DNA of 64,000 nucleotides from Nemophila menziesii. Its lineage: Eukaryota > Streptophyta > Magnoliopsida > Boraginales > Hydrophyllaceae. Positions 34,379 to 46,491 of this stretch are shown in pieces (positions within the stretch are counted from its first letter, which is position 1; each line of letters starts with the position of its first letter). The position numbers and the translations under genes are program-made. Below the pieces are notes generated by a model that did not search any database, was not told where the DNA came from, and saw nothing but the letters and a program-made list of their open reading frames with translations. The stretch spans positions 682,001 through 746,000 of the forward strand of contig JARWIR010000008.1 of NCBI GenBank assembly GCA_029959085.1, written 5' to 3'.

Positions 34379-36144
34379 TGGTGGGTCCTGGTGTGTTATT
34401 AAATTAATGTGAAAGTAAGGGAACCACAATCACCGCAAGTGTACGGTTGTCCAAGTAATATTCGATAAATCGAGTTCGTTCGCAGGGACGGATTAGGCAC
34501 AACTCAAGTATTAATCGAAAAGTAAGAATAATTGCTTAACAAGAAAAATAAAATAAAGTTTTTTGTTTGGTTTTATAAATTAAGATGCAAGAAAATAAAT
34601 TACGGAATTAAAAGAAAGCAAATAAAAGAGACTTGAAACTTCAGATGAGAAAGAGTACTTGATCCTCGCAAGGGTTTCACCTAACCTATCTAATTCATGC
34701 TTCTGTTTAAGGGCTAAACTGGTATTATTATGCTAGTCGGGACTCTAATATCTCCTAGCCTCCGTCAGGGTGGACCTAAGAGCTATCCTACGGTATTACA
34801 AACCCCGTCAGGGTGAATATAAGCTACTTTCAGATGAATAATAATTTACCTCATTGGCTGCATGGTTAGTTAAGCCTGTCAAGGTCAATAACGGATACTA
34901 TGCGTCTATTATCTAAGTCTGTAATTAAACCCCCCGTCAAGGTGATCCATACGCCACTATATGGAATAGCCTAATTACTATGAGCTAAGTTTGATTCATG
35001 ACTTCAAAATTAGTGATTAAAACAAAATAATAGTCAACACAAAATACCTAGTCTAATTTAAACTATTAAATCCCAAATTCAGAAAACATAAATTAAACAG
35101 AATTAAGTTCAACCCATATAGCGATTCTCAAGTACAAAAGAAATTAGTTCATAAAGGAATGGAAAACTAAAATTAAAATAAAGGAATTCATGTTCAAAAT
35201 ACAAAAGATAATAAAGAACCTAAAGGTTAAGATGACTGATGATGGAAGAACAGGACTCCTTTAGCACTAGCTTCTCCTTGCCTTCTTACTCTGACTTGAA
35301 AACCTTAAGCCTCTTGTGTAATTCTCTGAAGTGTGTGAAAGTAGGAGGTTAAGGGGTGTATTTATAGGTGTTGGAGGAGCCTAGGTCGAATTTTGCTTGG
35401 AGTGAAAGACAAGTCAAAGACTCTCAAATTCGTAGCTCTAAATTCTAGGAAAGGTAAGATTTGCTGCTGATTTGATTTGGTCATATCTTTTTCAATACTT
35501 ATCCGTTTGAGAAGTTCCAATATATGAAACTGCTTGTCTTGGAAAGAGCTTTCTATTGGTGAAGACCATTTGTCCAGAATCCATACCAATCTTTAATTAT
35601 GATTTAATCTCTAAAATGTGGCTGGATTTTTAGATTCACAAGACAGCTTTATCTTTTCCTCCTTTGAATGAATCTTTCCTAAATCTTCTTATTTCCATGT
35701 AAATCTTATTTCCTTTCATCTTTATCTTGACTTGGTCTCTAAGTAATTACCATTTATCTTTTAAAGTTTCACATTAAATAAATAATTAAACCGCAAATGC
35801 TTAAAAAGAATAAATCAATAAATCAAGAAATCAAAATAGGAAAGTGTACTCTAAAAATAGAAACTCGACTAAAAATCACTTCCTAACACTCTAAAATACA
35901 CTAAGACTTTATTCTCAATTTTTCTCCTTGGATTGGTCTTTCATGAGATTCAAGAACCAATTAACTTTGCATTAAAAATAGTCAAATTTACGCACAAAAG
36001 CTCAGATTCTGCAAATAGTTAATTTCCAAGGGGAGAAAGTGCAATATGATCAAATAAGCCTAAAAGTCTATCAAATAAGTCATTTATTCACCTAAAAGGA
36101 TGTCTCCAAGGGGCTAATAATTAGAACAAATCGGGAGACATCAG
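34379..36144 (-). mobile_element. Solo LTR C (same family as element E)
   Basis: 1766 bp, TG..CA on the minus strand, flanked by perfect GTCAC duplications (34374-34378 and 36145-36149). Sequence and length match the E LTRs (1768 bp). No internal region or second LTR: it arose by recombination between the two LTRs of a full element. TATA-like TATTTATA at 35359-35366. Confidence 0.95.
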
Positions 36145-36790
36145 TCACCCGTAATTGGTATGACTTCGAACTTATTGATCACAAGCCTATGACTACACAA
36201 CTTCATGTTTCTGAAAACCTATGTGCGTAGATAATCACTAAAGGCATGAAGATGTGAGAAGTTTTCCAAGGAAATATTCTTCTTGAGAAATTTATCCCAT
36301 CTTGGAGTGAATACCGTATCCATAGCAAACAGAAAAAGAAGAAAACGACTCTCCAAGAACTCATCAGTTACATGCAAGGCGTAGAAGCAAATTAACTCAA
36401 GGATAAGTCTCTCTCTTTCCCTACTCATTCCGCAATGGCTAACCCTGTAGAAAGTTATGACTAGAGTAAAAAAGACAGATTCAAAGGGAAAGGAAAACAG
36501 CAAGGCTCAAACAAATCTAAATCTGGGTAAACAAGAGCTGCGACAACTCGAACAAACTAGGCGGAGGGTTCAAAACTACTGGTAAGATTCAGAAACCTAA
36601 GGAAGCTTGTTATTGTTGTGGGAAAGAAGGACAAAAAGCTTTTGAGTGTACGTTTAGAGCTGGCCATGGTCCCAAAACAGCCGCAAATCTAATCGAGGCC
36701 GAAGAAATAATCATTGAGGTAATGGGCATAATTTACAGAGAACAAAAGTGAGTAGATACTCGACACCTAAGCTACCCTGCACTTCTGCGT
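36145..36790 (+). pseudogene. Copia gag, 3' part with altered zinc knuckle
   Basis: Continues the gag split by C: RNWYDFELIDHKPMTTQLH, then a region with several frameshifts, then CYCCGKEGQKAFEC near 36607-36648. The CX2CX4HX4C knuckle has Gln in place of the His, which should abolish zinc binding. It fades out after NLIEAEEIIIE into stops. No protease, integrase or RT follows. Confidence 0.75.
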
Positions 36791-37115
36791 AAGCAAAACC
36801 CTATTAAAAAAAGATCGTTAGTATACCAAAAAGGAAATATAATAATCTAAAAATACTTTGTTAATTCATTTTTTGGTACTTTGTTTGTATTTATTTGTAG
36901 ATGTGATATGGTCATTACAACATTAGTATAACATGAAAAATTGGTTCTCTATTCACTTGAATATATTCGAATTATGTGATGACTCTGTAGTACGGAAAAT
37001 AAATCCAGAGAGTAGGAACACAATCACATAGTACGAAATTCTTTAATAAAAATCCAAGAAAATAGACATTTATACATGAGTCTAGTCCTCTGACTCATTA
37101 AATAGGTCTTGATGG
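36791..37115. other. Anonymous AT-rich DNA beside element D
   Basis: No gene is seen. It ends in TTGCC (37116-37120), the left target duplication of D. Confidence 0.5.
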
Positions 37116-37120
37116 TTGCC

Positions 37121-38694
37121 TAGTGGTCCTTTGTGTGTTCTAAAATAAATGCAATAAGGAAAAGAGAACCACAACCGCAAGTGTACGGTTGTCCCAATTA
37201 ATATAAGTGATAAAACAGATTCGCTTACAGGGACAGAATGACAAACTCTAATGCTTATCAAATAGTGGTTAATTGCATGTGAAAACAAGTAAATGATTTT
37301 AAGATTTGTTTGTTGGTTTTCTAATGCTAGGATAATAAAGTAAGATACTAAATTAATGCAAGTGAATAACTAGACCCAAGAAACTAAAGTGTTTACGCAA
37401 GATAAGAAGGCAGTACTTGAGAGACGCAAGTATTTCTCCTAATTATCATTCATTTCATACATTGTTTAAGGGACAAATTTGTAAATTAATATGGTCGGGA
37501 TTCAGAAATCTCCTTACCCCCGTTAGGGTGGACTAAGGAGCAACTATCAAGTGCTAAAAACCCCGTCAGGGTGATTATAGTCCACTCTCAAGTGATTAAG
37601 TCTAAATTACCCAATAGGCCATAGGTTTAATTAAGCTCGTCAGAGTCAAATAATTTCTAACCTATATTCGTTAATTAGTTCTGTACCCAGACCCCCCGTC
37701 AAGGTGATCTAATCACCACTAATTGGAATAGCCTAGATACTAAGTCCTATTATCAATTGATCAGGTCAATAATAGTAAATAAAATACAAATTAAAGAAAA
37801 ATATAATTCACCCAATTTGATTTAAATAATAATTATCCCAAATCCAAACATATGAAACGAAATCAAATTGGGATTAACCCATTATGCGCTCTCAAGCACT
37901 TAATTAAATTAGCTCATACTAATGCGGAAAACTAAATTAAAAGAAATAAAATTGTTCATATTGTTTTACAGAAAGAAATAAAAGAAAAACCTGATTGCGG
38001 AATTAAGTTAGCTGTGATTTGGAGAAATAGACTGTCTACAGCTCTCTAGCTTTCCTGCTTCATTGCCTTGACTTCTCTATGATGTTTTCTTTTGTAAAAA
38101 GTGAATTGTGTGAGAAATAGAAGCCAAAACCCTTATTTATACTTAGAAATTCGGACTTGGACCTTAGGCTAAAGTTAAATGAAATAATAAAGGCCCAAGT
38201 CCATTATCTTAGCCCAAAATCTCGTAACTGCTGCACCACCTCCACTAAAACAGCTCTAACCGACTCGTTTCAACTCGTATTGACCTCATTCTAGTTGATA
38301 TAGTTCCGTAACTCAATGGGGAACGTTTTCTCTTTACAAGTCAGCGGCTAAATCTACTCTTAGATGGCTCGAAATCAGCAATCTTTGGCAACTTTTCAGA
38401 TTTGCAGCTCCAAAATATCAATTCTTTCGGGATTTGTCTTCATGCTTTGACTCCATATCACGATCTTTGACTTTATCCTCAGATTCCTCTTCTAGCTAAT
38501 ATTCAAAACCTACAAACTTTCCACTAAAATACCCAATATTACGCGCAAAAGTTTAATAAATTAAAAATGCTAGAAATAAAAGAGGAAATTCAGATTATTG
38601 CATATTTAGTTCAAAAGTCTATCAAAACAAACGAATAAACACAAAAAATGATGTCTCCCAAGGGCATAAAATTATAACATTTAGGGAGACATCA
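37121..38694 (-). mobile_element. 3' LTR of element D
   Basis: 1574 bp. The plus-strand left end reads TAGTGG where the other LTR has TGGTGG, so the terminal dinucleotide is mutated. The 11-bp inverted repeat TGATGTCTCCC/GGGAGACATCA lies at the right end. It contains four CGT(C/T)AGGGTGA-like boxes at 37517, 37561, 37636 and 37692. Confidence 0.94.
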
Positions 38695-40144
38695 AGACCC
38701 CCAACACAAACCTTTGTCGTCCCGACAAAGCAAAATTAAAACAAAGGGGTAAGAAAGTCATTGCAAGAGAAGTTAGAAGCTAGCAAATAAACCTAAAGCA
38801 ATTCTTAAAATAAATCTCATATAGTAAAACTCTAGGAATTAGTATACACATACACCTATCATGCAAAATCGAACACAAATAATCTCAATCATAAAATTAA
38901 AGTAGCAATGCTTGAAGGTTACACTTGTACTTATCTCTGTATGATGGCTATAGGGTGTTCCTCAATCCTAACTCGCTTTGAACGCTCCACTTAGTATATT
39001 ACCTCATAAATTCACTATGCACTTAGGACTCACGAGGACTTTATGGTTTTAGCGTAGGCTTAGGGACGGTGTGGTATGTATATTTGGTAAATTTGAAGTT
39101 AGCTTTTGGCTCTCTCCTCACTTACCATCAACAACTGTCCACGAGCTTGAGTTTACACTCATATAATGTTCTCACTCAACCCATTTGACGCGCTAATGTT
39201 GCGTCCCCAATGTCAACCCAATTTATACTAAGATGATTTCCAAAAATATTCCACTTTGCCGGTTTATTTTATTCTTTCTTTTTATTTTTGTTTTTCATTT
39301 TTTTTGTACAAGATACCCATGACCCTCGTTTTGATGTGAAAGGTCATGTCTCTTATAAATTTTTTCTTTTTCTCTTTTTTTTTTTAAATCCCGGCACAGG
39401 GATACAAATAATAATATCATCTTTTTAATTTTTGTGCCTCAATACAAACACATATAATCCCCTCCCAGTGTGATTTCCCAAATGTGGACCCTCCATCCCA
39501 AACTCAAGCTCGAGACAGGTCTCAGGATCGTGATTCAAGTGCGGGTCATTTGGTCATGCCTAATAATCTAAGGGATAATGGGCTTATATCGTGGCGACAA
39601 AATAAAAGGCTTGAGGCTCAAAATTGGGCTAAGACGGATAATATATATAAGGGATAGCAAGCTAAAAGGCTACAAATGGCTATCAAAGAACTGCCCCTAT
39701 CATTTTCCTAAGTACATAGCTCGTTTTTAGTTCATATCTAAGTGGGTTCTCTACTAATTAGGATTTCACGTTCTACACACCAAACATTTTCCTTAAGTAC
39801 AAGCTTACTTCATTTGCATCGTTCATTAATTTTTCCTATCAATTACCTATGTTCGCATGCAATTCTAAGTGCGTTTTATATTATTCCCTAAAGTCCACTA
39901 TTTACTATCATAGATTTACTAAAAGTATTCTTAAAGGAGCATTTAAAATCTTCTACAGTCTAACGCAACTCCAAAATTATTTTATTGAAAGCAATTAAAA
40001 ACACATAATACATAAAAACTGGGATGAGGCAACGAACCCCACCCCAAACTTAAAAATGAGTTGTGTCCCCACGACTCGAAAAAGACTCAACGCAATAAAA
40101 TAAACTAAACTAAACTAAAACGCGAAAGGGATAGAAAACATATC
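38695..40144 (-). other. 3' untranslated region of element D
   Basis: No ORF. Conserved modules as in A, B and E: hairpin at 40058-40077, purine runs near 40041, 39495 and 38697, and the AGAGCC-AAAA-GCTC block at about 39100-39122. Confidence 0.72.
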
Positions 40145-41465
40145 TCAACCAGCGCGTGGCTGGTCATCTGTGTTGCGTCCATGAACTTTATCCTTCGTAA
40201 GTAGACCATAGGTGGCGTATTGAATGGTGCTCACCCCCATTAGCATGTTTCGGATAAGTTCAGCTCTTTCGTAACGTTTCCTAAAGTAGCAATCATCTTT
40301 ACTTGGTTCTCTTCCAACACCTTGACTTTCGCTTCCAACTCGTGATCGCTATGCATCTTTTTCTTTGGAGGAGCTCTAGGAGTTCTTACCGCTTTTATTA
40401 CTTCATCATGAGAATTCTGGATTGAAGTTAAAACAATGTTCTCCCCAACTGCCACACGGTCAATCTTTGCGTTCCTACGCGGGACTTTTGCGTCTAGACA
40501 CAAAGTAGTGATGGTACAAGGGAACTTGAGATTTTTTTGCGAAGTCGGAACTCTAGCAAACTCCATGATGGTATCATAAATCACACGAGCAACATCCATT
40601 GGTTTCTCCTCAATAATAACTTGATAAACATAAGATGCCCCCTCTTCACTTCTGAGATGTGTTTAATTCCGAAGAGAATGTTGTAATTATGAAACGGGAC
40701 TACACCTTAGCACAGGGTAACAAATTACTGCTATACATTTGTCCAGGATACCTCTCTCCTTCGGGAACTGGGCGAGCCCCATTAATAAGTACTTCCCCCA
40801 AAGGGATTCATAATCGAAAGAAGGATCATTATGGGATTCTTGGAAAGGGCATAGTCCAGTAAAGTTGGGTAATTTTAATGATTTTTGAATAAGCTCAACG
40901 GAGAAAGGAACTACCTTTTTGCGAACCACTACTGCTTCTTTTGAAAAGGCTATACCTTCATAAAAATCTCGCACCAAGGTAGGAATATACTCAAGCTACC
41001 TTTCTCTCAATTCTTTCCAACCCAACTTGTCACAGTAATACCATAATCTTTAAAAGCACTATTCATAATACCCTTAGGAAGATTCATCTCCTCACCAAAC
41101 TTCAAAAAATTAATTCTATCACGAACCTGATCATCCTAAGGAACGAAAACTCTCTTTGGCTTTTGAGCCCATACCTTTCTACCCGGAGGTTTCTGTTGTT
41201 GAACGGGTTCTTCAGGAACTTTTTGTTCAGTTTCTTCCTCAATCTCTTCTTCACTTTCTTCCTCACTTTCATCAATTAATCTACTCTTTTTCGGGTTAGC
41301 CTTGCTTGGATTTTCTTTCCTTTTCGGAGCAATTGGGATTTGTTCAGTCTTTTTGGAACGCGAATCCGGAATCTCAATTGCTTGTTCTAGGCTAGCACCA
41401 ACATTGTTCCTGTTTCTTGGTAAGTTTCTTCGATAGTTACACATGGAATCGGTTCTGTTAGTCAT
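40145..41465 (-). pseudogene. ORF2 of element D (env-position protein), broken
   Basis: Starts at the ATG at 41465 with MTNRTDSMCNYRRN, the same opening as ORF2 of A and B. A basic segment and an acidic run follow (ESEEESEEEIEEE). Then come KLGWKEL-type and VRDFYEGIAF, VPFSVELIQKSLKLP, and MDVARVIYDTIMEFARVP, the Transposase_32-like domain. A stop after KRVFVP, another near 41000 and frameshifts near 40680 and 40240 break it. It is more diverged from A and B than they are from each other. The fold is unknown, with no membrane helix seen. Confidence 0.7.
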
Positions 41466-41849
41466 CTCTTTTCACCCCAAACTCAAAACTTCAAATAGTG
41501 ATAAAGCTAGAGAAAAGCTTAGAACTTTGATGTTTTGAGGCTTAAAACTTGAAGAATATGGTGGAATATGAGATGGGTGAGGTTAATTGAGAAGAATTGT
41601 GGAGGAATTGGGTTTAATTTTAAGGCTAGGAAGAAGAAATTTTAGGAGAAAATTGGGAATTTGATGATATTTTGGAGAGGATATGAGTTGATCGTGTGTT
41701 TTTGTGATGAAATAGAGATTAGTTTGATGATTTTATAGTTGTTAGATGATGATTTTCAGAGTAGGTGGAGGCTAGGATTCGGAATAAGAGGATAGCTTGG
41801 AAAATAAGGTAAAAAAATTAGGTTAAATAGGCTAAAAACCGCCTCTCGC

Positions 41850-42300
41850 AACAGCGCGCCGGCTAGCCAATGGCTGACTGGCATGCCGGTCGCGATGGCG
41901 GCGAAAAATAAATTACTAATTTCGATTTTTTTTACCTCAGACACAAGAACCTTGCGTCAATGCTGACGCAGTAGTCAGAGAGTTCCTTCGTCATTGACCG
42001 GCTAGCCGGTCATCTGATCGGCATGCCGGTCGCGTGCCGCTGGCGCTTTCTCAGACGCAGCGTCGTTGCGTCAAAGCTGACGCAGGGGTCAAAAACTTTC
42101 CTCTCGCTGAACGGCTAGCCGGTGGCTGACCGGCATGCCGGCGGTTCCTCGCTGGCGCGAATATGGATGCCATGTCGTTGCGTCAAAGCTAACGCAGTGG
42201 TCAGGGAGTTTGTGGGTCTTCAGTTGGTTTGGCCGGCTAGCCGGTCATCTGACCGGCATGCCGGTCCGGCCTGCCGGTCCGGCCTGCTGTGATTTCCAAT
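41850..42300 (-). repeat. GC-rich palindromic island of element D
   Basis: Three to four degenerate units. Each has CCGGCTAGCCGG followed about 10 bases on by CCGGCATGCCGG, and units are separated by the inverted repeat TGCGTCA..GCTGACGCA. CCGGCTAGCC copies lie at 41859, 41998, 42112 and 42233; GGCATGCC copies at 41880, 42020, 42131 and 42254. Position equals the islands of A, B and E, but the palindromes are different. Confidence 0.85.
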
Positions 42301-42514
42301 TTTTTTTCGTTTTCTCGTCGATTTGACCCTAAACTCATGACTCTTTCACCCCTTTAATCATAAAAAACAACTACCCTTCCTCATTTCTTAATAATAAACA
42401 CTAAATTAACGAAATTTAACTATTTTACACTACGAAAATCAAAATACTTAAACTAATATACAAGAAATTGGCTTTTGTTTAACGTCGTTAAGCTCGACGG
42501 GTTACCTCACGCTT

Positions 42515-43600
42515 CTAAGGAGCCTCGATGAGATACATGATCTCTTCGGGATGTGGATCTTCTGAGCGATTGGTGTCTTTACCTCCATGGTATATCTTTA
42601 ATCGATGACCATTCACCATGAATGTACGGTTCTCTAGTGGATGTTCTATTTCTATCGCCCCATGAGGTGTAACTTTGGTCACAATATAAGGACCTGACCA
42701 CTTCGATCTTAATTTACCCAGATAATTGCTGAACTTTGAGTTATACTTCAATACTTTCTGTCCCACCACAAAGTTCTTCTCACGAATCCGATTATCATGC
42801 CATCTCTTGGTATTTTCTGTGTAAAGCTTAGCATTTTCATAAGCATGTAATCGGAATTCATCAAGCTCATTAAGTTTCATCATTCGATTCTGACCAGCTA
42901 AATTAGGATCTAAGTTTAACTGCGCAATAGCCCAATATGCACCCATTTCAAGCTCAAGAGGTAAGTGTCAAGCCTTACCATAAACCATTCGATACGGGGA
43001 TGCACCAACTGGAGTTTTGAACGCAGTACGATAAGCCCATAATGCATCGTCTAATTTCATTGACCAATCTTTTCTTGTAGGACCAACAGTTTTCTCTAAA
43101 ATAGATTTTACCTCACGATTTGAGACTTCAGCTTGACCATTGGCTTGTGGATGATAAGCGGTAGATACACGATGTCTCACCCCATATTTCTCTAGATCTG
43201 TCTTTAAGTACTTATTCGCGAAATGAGAACCTCCATCGCTAATAATTACTCTCAGAGTACAATGCCTAGTGAAGATGTGTGATTTCAGAAACTTAATTAC
43301 TACTCGCGAATCATTGGTTGGTAAAGCAACATCCTCTACCCACTTAGACACGTAATAAACAACTAATAAGATGTAGAGGTTACCATTAGAAGGAACAAAC
43401 AGACCCATAAAATCTATACCCCACACATCGAATATTTCTACTTCAAGCACATTATTACGTGGCATCTCATCCCTCTTGGATATATTTCCAGTAAATTGAC
43501 ATCTTTCACATCTTTTAACATATTCATGACAATCTTTCATAATAGAAGGCCAGTAAAAACCTGATTGTAATACCTTAGTAGCAGTTCGATCTCCTTTAAA
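42515..43600 (-). pseudogene. Integrase of element D
   Basis: The H2C2 zinc finger begins near 43625 (HDSPYGGH, then KRCERCQ). The core carries the catalytic triad in [17 protein letters not shown] and [11 protein letters not shown], then [16 protein letters not shown]. The C-terminal part (KWSGPYIVTKVTPHGAIEIE) corresponds to the tail kept in A and B. A one-base loss near 43597 shifts the frame inside the zinc finger. A TGA near 42966 replaces a codon after VYGK. It would insert DNA copies and make the 5-bp staggered cut, but is inactive as it stands. Confidence 0.9.
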
Positions 43601-45030
43601 TGTCCACCATAAGGTGAATCATGACACCCAGCTACAATCGCTTCAGTTTCTTCCTTTGGTATACATCTTCTCACCATTTGATCAACACATACTTTGTAGA
43701 GGAAAGGATCCTCCCAAAAGAATTGTCTCGCACGGTGAGCTAATTTTTTTCTTTCTTTATAAGTTGAACCTTCAGGGAAAGAACCACTTACAATTAAATT
43801 TCCAATATTGGCATACCAAGGAGTATTCTCTAGGTGAATCGCGAATAAACTTTCATCAAGAAATTCTTCTCTAACTACTTCAGGTCCACCATTTGATTCT
43901 AATCCTTCAAGACGAGAGAGATTATCTGCAACCTGATTCTCACAACCCTTTGTATCTTTAATCTCTAAATCGAATTCTTGAAGCAATAAAACCCATCTTA
44001 TCAACCGTGGTTTAGCATCTTTCTTTTCCATAAGATATCGAATAGCAGAATGATCTGTATAAACGACAACTTTCGCTCCAAGAAGATAGGAACGAAACTT
44101 ATCGAATGAATAAACAACAGCAAGCAATTCTTTCTCTGTAACAGTATAATTAATTTGAGCACCATTTAAAGTCTTGCTTGCATAGTATATCGAATGGAAT
44201 ATCTTATTTTTTCTTTGGCCTAAAACGACACCCATAGCTAAATCACTCGCATCACACATAACCTCAAACGGTAAATTCCAATCCGGTGGTAAAACAATAG
44301 GAGCGGTAATGAGTTTTTCCTTGATTGCTTTGAAGGCCACCATGCAATCTTCATTGAAAAGGAATTTGGTGTCCTTCTCAAGTGAGATACATAGTGGTTT
44401 AGCAATCTTTAAAAAGTCTTTAATGAACCTCCTATAAAAGCCAGCATGGCCAAGAAAACTTCTCACCCCTTTAACAGAAACAGGAGGTGGAAGAGTTTTA
44501 ATTACCTCTATCTTTGCACGATCAACCTCTAAACCAACACTCGAAACCTTGTGACCCAGTACGATACCTTCTCGAACCATAAAATGACACTTCTCCCAAT
44601 TTAAAACCAAATCACTTTCCTTCCATCTAATCAACACTTTCTCCAAATTCTCTAAGCATTTATCAAAGTCATCACCAAATACAGAGAAATCGTCCATAAA
44701 TACCTCAAGGAAGTTATCGATCATATCCCAGAATATTTCCATCATACATCTTTGAAACGTAGCAGGTGCGTTACATAACCCAAATGGCATTCTGCGATAT
44801 GCAAAAGTACCAAAAGGGCATGTAAAGGTTGTCTTGTGTTGATCTTCGGGTGCCACGTAAATTTGATTATACCCGGAATATCCATCTAAAAAGCAGTAAT
44901 ATTCTCTACCAGCTAATTTGTCTAACATTTGATCGATGAAGGGAAGAGGGAAATGATCTTTTCTGGTGGCCTTGTTTAGTTTACGATAATCCATACAAAC
45001 TCTCCAACCAATTACAGTTCTGAAGGAATA
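43537..45030 (-). pseudogene. Reverse transcriptase-RNase H of element D
   Basis: Open for 485 codons from 44994. [34 protein letters not shown] (catalytic Asp), [26 protein letters not shown] (catalytic Asp pair, Athila type), then LGHKVS and [10 protein letters not shown]. RNase [46 protein letters not shown], and VADNLSRL. It joins the upstream frame only through a frameshift near 45030, and the downstream integrase through another near 43597. Every catalytic residue I can check is present. Confidence 0.92.
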
Positions 45031-46463
45031 GCTTCATTTTGATCGTTAAGAATTGTTGTGATTCCTCCTTTCTTCGGTACACACTGAACTGAACTCACCC
45101 ATTCACTACTCGAAATGGGATAGATAATCCCTGCGTCTGACAGCTTAATCACCTCTTTCTTTACAACTTCCTTCATGGCTGGCATTAATATCCTTTGACT
45201 TTCAACTGAGAGTGCGTTATCATCTTCAAGAATGATTTTGTGTTGACAATAGGAGGGGCTAATGCCTTTGATATCGGCAATAGTCCACCCTATCGCCTCT
45301 TTGTTAGCTCTTAACACACACAACAATTTATCTTCTTGAGGACCTGTTAAATTTGCTGAAACAATAACAGGTAGAGTTTCATTAGCACCTAAATATGCAT
45401 ACCTCAAGTGTGATGGCAAAGGCTTTTCTTCCAATTGCGGAGGAGATTCGATTGAAGGTTTATTTTTAGTTACAATCTCCCCCGGTTCTCTCACAGGTTC
45501 ATAGGCTAGACGCCTATACTTTGGATTCTCAAAGTTAAGAGTTGCCACTGTTTCGGCAAGCTCTTCCATCAATTCAGGTAGATCTAATGTCAAAGCTGCA
45601 TGCAAAACATCATCATAAGTAAATTCATTATATACCTCTTGCGTGGCATGCTCAATTACATCAATTCGGAAACAATCCTCTTGAGAATCTGGAAACTTTA
45701 TAGCGCGGAATACATTGAACTTCACTACCTCGTCTTGGATTCGCATTGTTAATTCACCGTTCTCTACATCAATCAAGGTACGCCCCGTGGCTAGGAATGG
45801 TCTTCCCAAAATAATGGGGACATTCCTATCCGCGTCGTATTAAAGAATAAAAAAATCAACGAGAAATATTAAAGTACCTGCCTTGATGAGGACATCTTCG
45901 ATTCGATCTTCAGGATGTGCAAGGGATCGATCCGCCATTTGCAAGACCATAGAGGTGGGTCTTGCTACTCCGATTTTTAATTTATCAAAGATTGATTTGG
46001 GCATAAGATTAATACTTGCACCCAAATCACATAGTGCTTTACCTTTCCATTCTTCTCCAATTGAAATAGGAATTGTGAAACACCCAGGATCAAGTAGCTT
46101 CAGAGGTAGCTTACTCTGACAAATAGCACTACATTCTTCTGGCAAACCAATCATCTCATTATCGCAATACGGTCTTTTATTAGTGAGAGCTCTTTTCAAA
46201 AACTTCGTATACTTAGGAATATCTCAGATAGCTTCTAATAACGGAATATTAATACTCAAGCCTCTCACTCTATTAGAGAACTTTTGATACTCGGCTAAAT
46301 CACCCTTCTTTTGAACTCTAGAGGGGAATGGTGGAGGAGGGCGACTTACAACATCATCTTTCTTTTTCGGAATTTCGACATGCCTCTCCACTTCCTCAAC
46401 TTCATCATCTTTACTCTTTTCCACCACATCCTTTTCTTTTCTAATAACTTCTTTCTCATTCAT
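45012..46463 (-). pseudogene. Protease and RT-linker region of element D
   Basis: Minus strand. A Lys/Glu-rich lead (EVEEVERHVEIPKKKDDVV) and SNRVRGLSINIP come first. The aspartic protease follows with CDLGASINLMPKSIFDKL (active-site motif) and LGRPFLATG. Then a roughly 200-residue linker leads into the RT N terminus (AIGWTIADIKGISPSYC, EVIKLSDAGIIYPI). TGA at about 46224 and TAA at about 45840 (in FFIL-stop-YDADR) break the frame. The protease would cut the polyprotein. Confidence 0.85.
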
Positions 46464-46491
46464 AACAGGAAAAGGTGGTGGAGGAAGATTC

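Noticed and set aside
42135..42326. 63-codon frame in D's GC island
   Set aside because: It follows the CCGGCTAGCCGG/CCGGCATGCCGG repeats and has no independent support.
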